Assembly (NCBI GenBank): GCA_903890265.1
Contig: CAITAM010000223.1
Span: forward strand, 1-6,165
Reading direction: 5' to 3'
DNA from: an uncultured Pseudomonadota bacterium
GTDB taxonomy: Bacteria > Pseudomonadota > Gammaproteobacteria > Steroidobacterales > Steroidobacteraceae
Length of the DNA: 6,165 nt
The position numbers and the translations under genes were made by a program. Positions 1 to 5,979 of the stretch are shown piece by piece. The notes beneath the pieces were generated by a model that was not told the DNA's origin, searched no databases, and saw nothing but the letters and a program-made list of their open reading frames with translations. Every line of letters starts with the position of its first letter. Position 1 is the stretch's first letter.

Positions 1-182
1 AGCCGGCCATTCAGTGGCGCTGCGCCGGCGAACAGCTTTGCACCCGTCGGCTCGTGTTCGGCCTGCGCCGACGACAGCACAAGGAGTGCCGCGGCCGCGA
101 GCACTCCCGGCAGCGGGCCGGCCGCGCCCCGCGGGCCACGACCGCGCCCGCCCGCGGTGCGCTCAGCGGGGTGCGTATGCAC
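1..182 (-). CDS. Exported protein of unknown function, 5' part only (possibly a small c-type cytochrome)
   Basis: Sixty codons are present before the gene leaves the window at its left edge. The frame is open from a GTG at 182-180 and reads as an export signal: an Arg/Gly-rich N-terminus of about 25 residues, a hydrophobic core (GVLAAAALLVLSS, residues 26-38) and an AQA cleavage site near residue 41. The mature protein then starts EHEPTGAKLFAGAAPLNGR. No other in-frame start leaves a basic n-region, and no good ribosome binding site precedes this GTG (AAAGGG is only 1 nt away), so the start is uncertain. The gene overlaps the end of the oxidase gene by 20 nt, which suggests co-transcription and translational coupling. 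The GAxLFxGxxPLxGR opening recalls small exported c-type cytochromes, but no CxxCH falls inside the window, so that is a guess from memory. Export is well supported; function is not. Confidence 0.6.
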   Translation of the reverse strand, partial: MHTHPAERTAGGRGRGPRGAAGPLPGVLAAAALLVLSSAQAEHEPTGAKLFAGAAPLNGR

Positions 183-2583
183 ACCCTTTACCGACCCCGT
201 AAGCCGGGTCACCGAACGTCGCGTTGGTGCAGCTGACCGCGCCGCTCAGCCCGGTCCGGGCCGTCCAGCGGCTCCCGGCGCCGTACCAGACGGTGGCGGT
301 GACACCGGCCGGCAGCGGGCAACTGCCGCCTTCCTGGGCGCAGGTCTGCGCTGCCGGCGGCGGCGCCGGCACGTAGCTGCAGTACTTCTTCACACCGTAG
401 TCCGGGTCGCCGAAGGTCGCGTTGTTGCAGGCGACCGCGCCGCTGCGGCTGCCCAGCAGCGCGTAGCTCGAGCCTTGGCCGTACCAGACGGTGGCAGTCT
501 GTCCCGCGGGAACCGTGCAGACGCCGTTCTCGGTCGCGCAGCGCACCGCGTTGGCCGGCGGGCTCGCCGCGGGGCCGCTGACGCTGATCGGGGTCGAGAC
601 GCTCGGCACGCCGGTCGATGACAGGGCGAAGAGCATGTAGTTGCCCGGCAGCAGGATGCCGGGATCGGCTGGCAGCAGCAGCTCGAAGCTGCCATTGCCA
701 CGCGCACGGGCGAAGAGCGGCACCCGACGCTGGTCGTTGTTGACCGTGTGCGTCGTGGCCGACAGCCGCACGAGGGCGAACGAAGCGACGTCACCGCTCG
801 TCTGCACGGCGAGCAACGTGCCCGCAGCCGCCGTGGCCGGCGCGCTGGTGATGCCCGGGCGGGCGGCCGGCGTGCCGTCCCCGTTCAGCAGGTAGGGCGG
901 CGTGAGGATCTCCGCGTCCAGATGGTTCTGCGGACAGCCTACGCCGCACTGGCCGCCGCCGCCGACGAACACGCGGCCATCGGCCATCAGCAGCGCGGTG
1001 CTGTGGTAGGTACGCGGAATCTGCATCGGCGCGAGCAGGTTCCACTGCTGCGTGACCGGGCTCCAGATCTCGGGAACGAGCACCGCCGCCGTGTCGGTGA
1101 ACGGCTGCGGGATACTCTGCCCGCCGACGATCACGACTTCGCCGTCCGGCAGCACGACACCGTTCGAGAACGAGCGCGGGTAGGTCATCGAGCTGACCGG
1201 CGTGACCTGCACCGGTGCACTCGGGCCACCACTGATGTCGAGCACCACCGCCGCGCTGCCGGCGTAGGTCACCGAGCCCGGCACGTCCTGGTCGTAGCTC
1301 GGCGCGCCGCCGGCCTTGAGGATCTTGCCGATGTCGTACATGACGGCATTGCCGTTGATGCTGAACACGTCATTGCCACGGTTGCCGGCGGGCGTGATCG
1401 AGCCATTGCCGGCGGTCGTGATCCAGTTCATGTTCGCGCTCGGCCCGGCGTGAAAGACCGTGCCGTTGGACGAGGCGAACAGCCAGAGGTGGTTGTCGCC
1501 GCGGTAGATACCCTTCGGGTCGGGCCCGACGATGGCGGTCTCCGGCACGCCGTTAAGGACCGTCCAGCCACCGGTCAGGCTGAAGCGCTCGCCGGTCTTG
1601 TTGCCCTGCCCGCCGCTCCACGAGCCACCCAGCGTGAATACGTCGCCGTTCGACAGCGGCGTGTCGGCCTCGTAGCCGCGCCAGATATTCATCTCGGCTG
1701 CCGCCGTCCAGGTGTTGCTGGCCGGATCGTAGAGCGTGGTGCGCGCACTGCTCGAACCGCCATTGACCAGCAGCTGGCCGTTCGGCAGCAATGCGGTCCC
1801 GGGGCAGAACATGTCCGAGCCCGCCTGCGTCACGACCGTACTGGTCGAGGTCTGCGTTGCCGGCGAGAAGATGCCGGTGTAGGTCTGGCCGGCACGCGAG
1901 CCGATATCGCCCTCGAAGGAGTACGGCGCATTGGCCGACCACATCAGCAGGTTGCCGTTCGGCAGGTTGGCAAGCCCGATCGGCGTGACCGGCAGCGAAA
2001 TCACCGGGCTCCAGCTCGAGCGCAAGGTCTTGGCGCTGGCGTTGGCCGTGTAGACGTCGAACTGGTCGTTGAGCGCCGTGGCGCCCTGGCAGGGCCACTG
2101 CGCCACCACGGCACCCGGTAACTGGGAACCGCCGAAGACGTTGAGGCACTGGCCGCTGCTCGCGGAGACGATGTGGTAGCTCGTGCCGACCGGCACCAGC
2201 TGCCACTGATCGTTGAGCGCCGAGGCGCCCTGGCAGGGCCACTGGATCATGCCGGTTCCGGCTACCTGCGAATTACCCGGTACGTTGAGGCACTGGCCGC
2301 TGTTGCCCGCGACGAGATGATAGTTCGGGCCGATCGGCACGAGAGTCCAGGTGTTGTCGCTCTGGCCGTCGCACACGGCCTGGACAATGGCGGCGCCGGC
2401 CGCGGTGCTGTTACCGCTGACGTTCACGCATTGTCCGCTGTGCACAGCGACGAGATCGGTTTTCGACGCGGTGAGCACGGCGGTCTGGCGGGTCGCGGCC
2501 TCGCCCGGGAAGGCCGTGGTAACCGCCACAACGACGAGGAAATGACAGGCGAACCGCACGCCCGCGAGCGCTGACTGTGGCAC
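163..2583 (-). CDS. Galactose oxidase-type copper radical oxidase with ricin-B lectin domain and tandem C-terminal Cys modules
   Basis: This 806-aa exported enzyme should oxidise a primary alcohol (or an aldehyde) with O2, giving the aldehyde (or acid) and H2O2. Residues 1-30 are a signal peptide (core about 11-25). Residues 38-180 form a ricin-B-like beta-trefoil of three repeats, each with a Cys pair 19 residues apart (C52/C71, C98/C117, C146/C165). Residues about 190-560 are the kelch propeller and about 575-668 the DUF1929/E-set domain. Compared with Fusarium galactose oxidase, the cofactor Cys228, Tyr272, stacking Trp290, Tyr495, His496 and His581 correspond to C260, Y304, W322, Y526, H527 and H612. 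The 44, 18 and 86 residue spacings are identical. Substrate-pocket Arg330 is kept (R361), while Gln326 is Lys357, so D-galactose may not be the substrate. Two 57-residue four-Cys modules (682-738, 748-804) end the protein after Pro-rich linkers. The start is GTG; AGGGGG (2590-2595) lies 6 nt before it. The family call is very secure, the substrate is not. Confidence 0.96.
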   Translation of the reverse strand: MPQSALAGVRFACHFLVVVAVTTAFPGEAATRQTAVLTASKTDLVAVHSGQCVNVSGNSTAAGAAIVQAVCDGQSDNTWTLVPIGPNYHLVAGNSGQCLNVPGNSQVAGTGMIQWPCQGASALNDQWQLVPVGTSYHIVSASSGQCLNVFGGSQLPGAVVAQWPCQGATALNDQFDVYTANASAKTLRSSWSPVISLPVTPIGLANLPNGNLLMWSANAPYSFEGDIGSRAGQTYTGIFSPATQTSTSTVVTQAGSDMFCPGTALLPNGQLLVNGGSSSARTTLYDPASNTWTAAAEMNIWRGYEADTPLSNGDVFTLGGSWSGGQGNKTGERFSLTGGWTVLNGVPETAIVGPDPKGIYRGDNHLWLFASSNGTVFHAGPSANMNWITTAGNGSITPAGNRGNDVFSINGNAVMYDIGKILKAGGAPSYDQDVPGSVTYAGSAAVVLDISGGPSAPVQVTPVSSMTYPRSFSNGVVLPDGEVVIVGGQSIPQPFTDTAAVLVPEIWSPVTQQWNLLAPMQIPRTYHSTALLMADGRVFVGGGGQCGVGCPQNHLDAEILTPPYLLNGDGTPAARPGITSAPATAAAGTLLAVQTSGDVASFALVRLSATTHTVNNDQRRVPLFARARGNGSFELLLPADPGILLPGNYMLFALSSTGVPSVSTPISVSGPAASPPANAVRCATENGVCTVPAGQTATVWYGQGSSYALLGSRSGAVACNNATFGDPDYGVKKYCSYVPAPPPAAQTCAQEGGSCPLPAGVTATVWYGAGSRWTARTGLSGAVSCTNATFGDPAYGVGKGCAYAPR
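172..540 (-). repeat. Two tandem 57-residue four-cysteine modules at the oxidase C-terminus
   Basis: Oxidase residues 682-738 and 748-804 share the pattern C-x6-C-x29-C-x15-C and the segments PAG-T-ATVWYG, SGAV-C-NATFGDP-YGV and C-Y-P. The units recur with a 198-nt period; a 17-base stretch at 281-297 is repeated exactly at 479-495. Pro/Ala-rich linkers (PAPPPAAQT, residues 739-747) separate and precede them. Small disulfide-bonded modules of this look are found at the ends of secreted carbohydrate-active enzymes, so glycan binding is a reasonable inference. I cannot name the family with confidence. Confidence 0.85.
2044..2472 (-). repeat. Three ricin-B trefoil repeats; repeats 2 and 3 nearly identical at DNA level
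   Basis: The N-terminal domain of the oxidase is built of three units of 46-48 residues, each with GQCxNVxG near its start and an N-x-W or D-Q-W/F motif at its end (NTW, DQW, DQF). Units 2 and 3 are repeated in the DNA with a 144-nt period. Positions 2061-2100 and 2205-2244 match at 38 of 40 bases, and 2138-2158 matches 2282-2302 exactly over 21 bases. The first unit is more diverged. This is the usual three-lobed plan of carbohydrate-binding ricin-B domains, which suggests that the oxidase is targeted to a glycan. Confidence 0.85.
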
Positions 2584-2589
2584 GTTGAA

Positions 2590-2632
2590 CCCCCTAGCTT
2601 GTTTTGATCGATCGTGCAGGACGACCCTAGCA
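2590..2632 (-). promoter_or_regulatory. Leader of the oxidase gene: ribosome binding site and possible extended -10 promoter
   Basis: On the minus strand AGGGGG (2595 to 2590) sits 6 nt before the GTG start and supports it. Further upstream TGCTAGGGT (2632 to 2624) fits an extended -10 element (TGnTAnnnT) and would give a leader of about 35 nt. No clear -35 hexamer lies at the right distance, so the promoter call is weak. The palindrome GTCATGAC (2637-2644) lies in the would-be spacer just upstream and could be an operator half-site, or chance. Confidence 0.35.
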
Positions 2633-2822
2633 GGAGGTCATGACAGGTCGCGCGAGGTCGGACATATCGCGCCACGGATCGCGAAAACTGCGCAACCCGT
2701 CACGCAGCCCTGCTGTAAAAATTGCTGACGACACCTCGATCGGGGGCGCCATGCGTGGTATCGCGCGGGTGGGTGAGCGCACCGGTACCCGGGCCGCAGG
2801 GCCTTGCTGCGATGCCTTGCGA

Positions 2823-2854
2823 CAGCCGGCCGGCGCGTTTGCGCCGACCGGCTG
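2823..2854 (-). terminator. GC-rich hairpin after the hydrolase gene
   Basis: Arms 2823-2836 and 2841-2854 pair over 14 positions with a single C-A mismatch (2830/2847) around a 4-base loop. The hairpin starts 8 nt after the hydrolase stop codon on the minus strand, where a transcript end would be expected. There is no U-tract after the stem on that strand; a short run of four T lies on the plus-strand side instead. It is therefore an atypical intrinsic terminator or a 3'-end stabilising stem. It separates the hydrolase from the oxidase unit. Confidence 0.55.
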
Positions 2855-2861
2855 CCATCTT

Positions 2862-4163
2862 TTACTTGGCCGGTGAGTCCGCGGCGATCAGGGACGGGCA
2901 GTCATCGCCGGCCGGCTTGCCGGCGATGCGATCCCGGACCCACTGCAGCTGCACCGGCGAGCTCTCCGCCATCGTGGGATCGTGATCAAGGCCGGGGTAG
3001 GAACGGAAGTTGAGCTTGGTTCCCGCGCGGCAGGCCTGCGTCGCGATCTTCTTCAGCGAGTCGTAAGGCACGGTGTTGTCGCCCTCGCCACCGATGACGA
3101 AGAACGGGCCGCTGATCGGCTTCGAGCCCACGACGTTTTCGCTGACCCACGTCTGCACGGCCGCACTTCGACGCCAGTCGGTTTGCAGGGACTTACCGCC
3201 CTTGTCGTGCATGAATTTGGCGAACGCGTAGTTCCAGCAGCCTTTGCTGGTAACGTCCGGGTAGCGGGCCAGCGCCTGGCCGGCCAGCATCTGGCTGACA
3301 TCGAACGATGGCGTTCTCGCCTTGACGCCGAAGGCCATGTAGGTGAGGTAGAAGGTCGCCTCGTTGGCACTGCCGCCCATCAGGCCAAGGAGGTCGCCGA
3401 TATCGGCCGTGCCGGCGACCGATATGGCACCGAGGTAGTTCGGATCTTTCAGCGCGACCTGCTGTTCGGCGACGCCCCATGCTGCCAGTCCGCCCTGCGA
3501 GTGGCCGATGACCGTCCATCGCGCGGCGAGGTTGGCAACCGCCTTGTGCGCGGCCGGCACCGAAAAAATCACGTCGTGGGCCTGGGCCAGCCGGTTCACG
3601 TACTGGTGCGCGCCGCTGGTGCCGAGTCCGTGGTAGTCGGTGGCGATCACGGCGAAGCCCGCGCGCACCATCGGCATCAGGCCTTCCTCGCCGTATTCCA
3701 TGTCCTTCATCAGCGACGGCGCGCACTGGCGGGCGACGCCGCTGGTGCCGTGCGCCCAGGCGATCACCGGCCAGCCACCGGCCGGCGGGCTGCCCGCCGG
3801 AATCAGCACGACGCCGGACGTGCCGACGCTGCGCCCTTCGGCATCCTTCGAGTGATAAAGAATGCGCACCGCGTGCGCGCCGGCCGGGAGCGCATAGGCC
3901 GAGCTCGGCTCGGACTTGAGCAGGTCGCCGGGCTGGGTACCGGCAAGGCTTGGCGTCTCGTAGAGGTCCGAACGCGGCAGCGCCACGGCCTTCTCCATGC
4001 GCACGGCATCCGCCACGGACTTGGGATACGCCAGCGGCGCGGCGCTGTCGTCGGCCCGCACGGCGGCGGCGCCGGTCAGGGCGAGTACGCACAGGCCAAG
4101 GCGCCAGCGGGCGCGGACAGGTGGCACGTGAGTCGTCGTAACGGTGCTGAGATGGCTAGTCAT
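2862..4163 (-). CDS. Secretory-lipase-type alpha/beta hydrolase, exported
   Basis: The 433-aa product is an exported serine esterase or lipase of the alpha/beta-hydrolase fold, closest in pattern to the secretory lipase (LIP) family. Residues 1-37 are a signal peptide with core LGLCVLALTGAAAV and cleavage after VRA. WAHGTSG (136-142), followed by CAPS from Cys147, is the family's oxyanion-side motif. ATDYHGLGTSG (174-184) is also typical. The nucleophile elbow is GHSQGG with Ser222. The likely acid is Asp362 (GEGDNTVP) and the base His394 (GLDHDP). Cys309, Cys378 and Cys422 may form disulfides. The frame is open 87 codons further upstream, but ATG 4163 is chosen because GGGAGGAG (4178 to 4171) sits 7 nt before it and the signal peptide begins there; the longer form would also overlap the divergent di-heme gene. 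Substrate is unknown: acyl esters, possibly acetylated or feruloylated glycans, would suit the neighbouring oxidase, but this is inference. Confidence 0.93.
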   Translation of the reverse strand: MTSHLSTVTTTHVPPVRARWRLGLCVLALTGAAAVRADDSAAPLAYPKSVADAVRMEKAVALPRSDLYETPSLAGTQPGDLLKSEPSSAYALPAGAHAVRILYHSKDAEGRSVGTSGVVLIPAGSPPAGGWPVIAWAHGTSGVARQCAPSLMKDMEYGEEGLMPMVRAGFAVIATDYHGLGTSGAHQYVNRLAQAHDVIFSVPAAHKAVANLAARWTVIGHSQGGLAAWGVAEQQVALKDPNYLGAISVAGTADIGDLLGLMGGSANEATFYLTYMAFGVKARTPSFDVSQMLAGQALARYPDVTSKGCWNYAFAKFMHDKGGKSLQTDWRRSAAVQTWVSENVVGSKPISGPFFVIGGEGDNTVPYDSLKKIATQACRAGTKLNFRSYPGLDHDPTMAESSPVQLQWVRDRIAGKPAGDDCPSLIAADSPAK

Positions 4164-4417
4164 AACGGGGCTCCTCCCGGGGCAGTGGAACGCTCGCTCG
4201 TGAGTGTACGGCGGATGACTCCCGCGCGCAGGAGGCACGCCAGGGCGACGGCACGCTGCGCTGCGATTGCTTATGTCGCGAGTTCCCCGTGCCCGAGTGC
4301 GTGCCTTGTCACAGATTGCGCAGGGTCCCGTGGTCGCGCTCGCGCGCAGTGCTAGAAAACAGCCATTACCGCCGCGGCAAGCGACGGGCGCCGTATCTGC
4401 AACGTCGGGGAGTCTGC
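4164..4417. promoter_or_regulatory. Divergent promoter region between hydrolase and di-heme genes
   Basis: This 254-nt region must drive the hydrolase leftward and the di-heme protein rightward. On the plus strand TGCTAGAAA (4350-4358) is a good extended -10 element giving a leader of about 53 nt; no convincing -35 precedes it. On the minus strand TACACT (4208 to 4203) is the best -10 candidate, though weak. GGCACGC occurs at 4234-4240 and 4250-4256, with its inverted copy GCGTGCC at 4299-4305; this could be an operator or chance in GC-rich DNA. The ribosome binding sites are GGGAGGAG (4178 to 4171, minus) and GGGGAG (4407-4412, plus). Confidence 0.45.
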
Positions 4418-5860
4418 ATGTCATCCGTGATCACCGCTGACCGAGTGCCCGCCATCACGCGTGGCCTCCTGTCCCTCGCAGTCGCTGCTCTACTGGCCAC
4501 TCCGCTCGCGGCCGGCGCGGGCTCGACCACCGTCCCGCGGGTCAAGCAGGACCCGCCCTCCACCCCGCCTGCCGCGAATTTCCCGGACAAGACCGGCCAG
4601 TGGGCCAACTTCCCGGCCGCGCCGCCGAGCCAGACGGGCCCGTTCTTCGCGGCCCTCGGCGCCAACGGCCGGACCTGCGCCACGTGCCATGCACCGAACG
4701 ACGCGTGGACCGCGACGCCGGGCGCGCTGCAGAAGCGCTTCGCGGCGACCAACGGCGCCGACGCCATCTTTCTCGGTCTCGACGGCACGAACTGCCCGAC
4801 GCTGCCGACGGCGACGGTCAGCCAGCACCAGGCGGCTTCGTCGCTGCTGCTGACGAGCGGTCTCATCCGCGTCGAGCTGACGCCCCCGGCCAGCGCCGAT
4901 TTCACGGTGGCGAGCGTCAGCAATCCCTACGGCTGTGGCTCGACCACGGCGGTGTCGGTCTACCGGCGTATTCTCGCGACGACGAATCTCTCCTTCCTGT
5001 CGACCGTCATGTGGGACGGCCGCGAGACCGCGGCAGGCTCGACGGTCTACGCCGATCTCATCAGGCAGGCGACCGATGCGGTGAAGAACCATGCCGCGGC
5101 GACGCAGTCCGAGCTTGCGGCGGATGCCAGCGGCATCACGGCGAGCGTGGGTTTCGAGCTCGGCCAGTACACCGCGCAGCAGGTGGATACGGCGGCGGGC
5201 TCACTGACCGCGCCGGCGCCCGGCGGCCTGGTGGCGGCCACGGGTGGCGCGGCCAACCTCGCGCAGCAGCCGTTCACCGCCGGCGAGAACAACGCGAGCC
5301 TCACGCCGACGGTATTCACCGTGTTCAAGCCCTGGGAGTCGATTGCGGTGACGGCGAGTTCGCCGGCTGCCGTCAGGGCCCAGGCCTCGATCGGCCGCGG
5401 CGAGTCGCTGTTCAACTCGATGCCGTTCACCATCACGAACGTCGCGGGTCTGAACGACGTGCCGGGCCCGAACGGGGCGTCGCGCAAGACGCTGGTCGGC
5501 ACCTGCGGCACCTGCCACAACTCGAGCAATGCCGGTAGCCACTCCAGCGTCCTGCTCGTCGACGAGGGCCAGGCGCACCGGGCCGTGGCCGGGCTGCCGT
5601 CGATCACGCTCGTCAGCAACACCACGAAGGCCACGGTCACGGTAACCGATCCGGGTGCGGCTCTCGCGACCGGCAAGTTCGCCGACATCGGCAAGTTCAA
5701 GGTGCCGACGCTGCGTGGTCTGGCGGCTCGGGCGCCTTACTTCCACGACGGCTCGGCGCGTTCGCTCGATGACGTCGTCAGCTTCTACAACACGCGCTTC
5801 AACCTCAACCTGAGCGCAACCCAGCACGCGGATCTCGTTGCCTTCCTGAGCGCCCTCTGA
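4418..5860 (+). CDS. Di-heme c-type cytochrome of the MauG/cytochrome c peroxidase family
   Basis: The 480-aa exported product carries a signal peptide (core about 17-32, cleavage near AGA, residue 34) and two covalent heme sites, C87-ATC-H91 and C363-GTC-H367. Family landmarks are W199-DGR, the residue region that sits between the hemes in bacterial peroxidases, and the C-terminal FKVPTLRGLAARAPYFHDG (427-445). Aligning from YFHDG, the axial Met of classical peroxidases (Met275 in Pseudomonas) falls at Tyr457 (VVSFYN), and no Met follows the second heme. Tyr at this point is the MauG condition. The two heme motifs lie 276 residues apart against about 146 in Pseudomonas peroxidase, so there are long insertions (about 95-195 and 225-330). 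Cys126 and Cys173 may form a disulfide. The frame opens earlier (4289), but ATG 4418 has GGGGAG 5 nt upstream and begins the signal peptide. Function could be H2O2 reduction or oxidation of a partner protein or small molecule. Confidence 0.93.
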   Translation: MSSVITADRVPAITRGLLSLAVAALLATPLAAGAGSTTVPRVKQDPPSTPPAANFPDKTGQWANFPAAPPSQTGPFFAALGANGRTCATCHAPNDAWTATPGALQKRFAATNGADAIFLGLDGTNCPTLPTATVSQHQAASSLLLTSGLIRVELTPPASADFTVASVSNPYGCGSTTAVSVYRRILATTNLSFLSTVMWDGRETAAGSTVYADLIRQATDAVKNHAAATQSELAADASGITASVGFELGQYTAQQVDTAAGSLTAPAPGGLVAATGGAANLAQQPFTAGENNASLTPTVFTVFKPWESIAVTASSPAAVRAQASIGRGESLFNSMPFTITNVAGLNDVPGPNGASRKTLVGTCGTCHNSSNAGSHSSVLLVDEGQAHRAVAGLPSITLVSNTTKATVTVTDPGAALATGKFADIGKFKVPTLRGLAARAPYFHDGSARSLDDVVSFYNTRFNLNLSATQHADLVAFLSAL

Positions 5861-5979
5861 CCGCTCCCGGAGTCGCGCGCCGGTCGCGCCGGTTAGACCG
5901 GTCCGACCGGCGGGCGGTTGCCCGCGCCGCCCCGGGACGGGGACAATGCCGGATCGCCTGGCGACCCGGAGTCCGACCG
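5861..5979. promoter_or_regulatory. Intergenic region: hairpins after the di-heme gene and promoter of the peptidase gene
   Basis: A 9-bp tandem duplication CGCGCCGGT occupies 5876-5884 and 5885-5893. Its second copy pairs with ACCGGCG (5906-5912), and the 8-bp palindrome GACCGGTC lies between at 5896-5903. A 6-bp perfect stem with a GGTT loop follows at 5910-5925. These stems may end the di-heme transcript, though no T-tract follows. TTGCCC (5918-5923) and GACAAT (5942-5947), 18 nt apart, are a plausible sigma-70 pair for the next gene, giving a leader of about 25 nt. The -35 overlaps the second stem. Confidence 0.45.

Noticed and set aside
748..2121. Long plus-strand open frame (457 codons) opposite the oxidase gene
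   Set aside because: It is Arg/Ala/Gly-rich with no recognisable domain and lies antisense to a securely identified gene; long antisense frames are expected in high-GC DNA.
2640..2876. Plus-strand 78-codon frame preceded by a perfect AGGAGGT
   Set aside because: The Shine-Dalgarno match is only 2 nt from the ATG, the product is basic and featureless, and the frame runs through the hairpin and into the 3' end of the hydrolase gene.
2982..4355. Long plus-strand open frame (457 codons) opposite the hydrolase gene
   Set aside because: Its composition is typical of an antisense shadow, and the opposite strand encodes a hydrolase with an intact catalytic triad.
4289..4417. 43-residue N-terminal extension of the di-heme protein, including a CVPCH motif that mimics a third heme site
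   Set aside because: The extension precedes the signal peptide, so CVPCH would not be exported in a sensible way; it also covers the likely promoter. ATG 4418 has its own ribosome binding site.
4164..4424. 87-residue N-terminal extension of the hydrolase
   Set aside because: It would place a long Cys/Arg-rich segment before a clear signal peptide, while ATG 4163 has a well-spaced GGGAGGAG.
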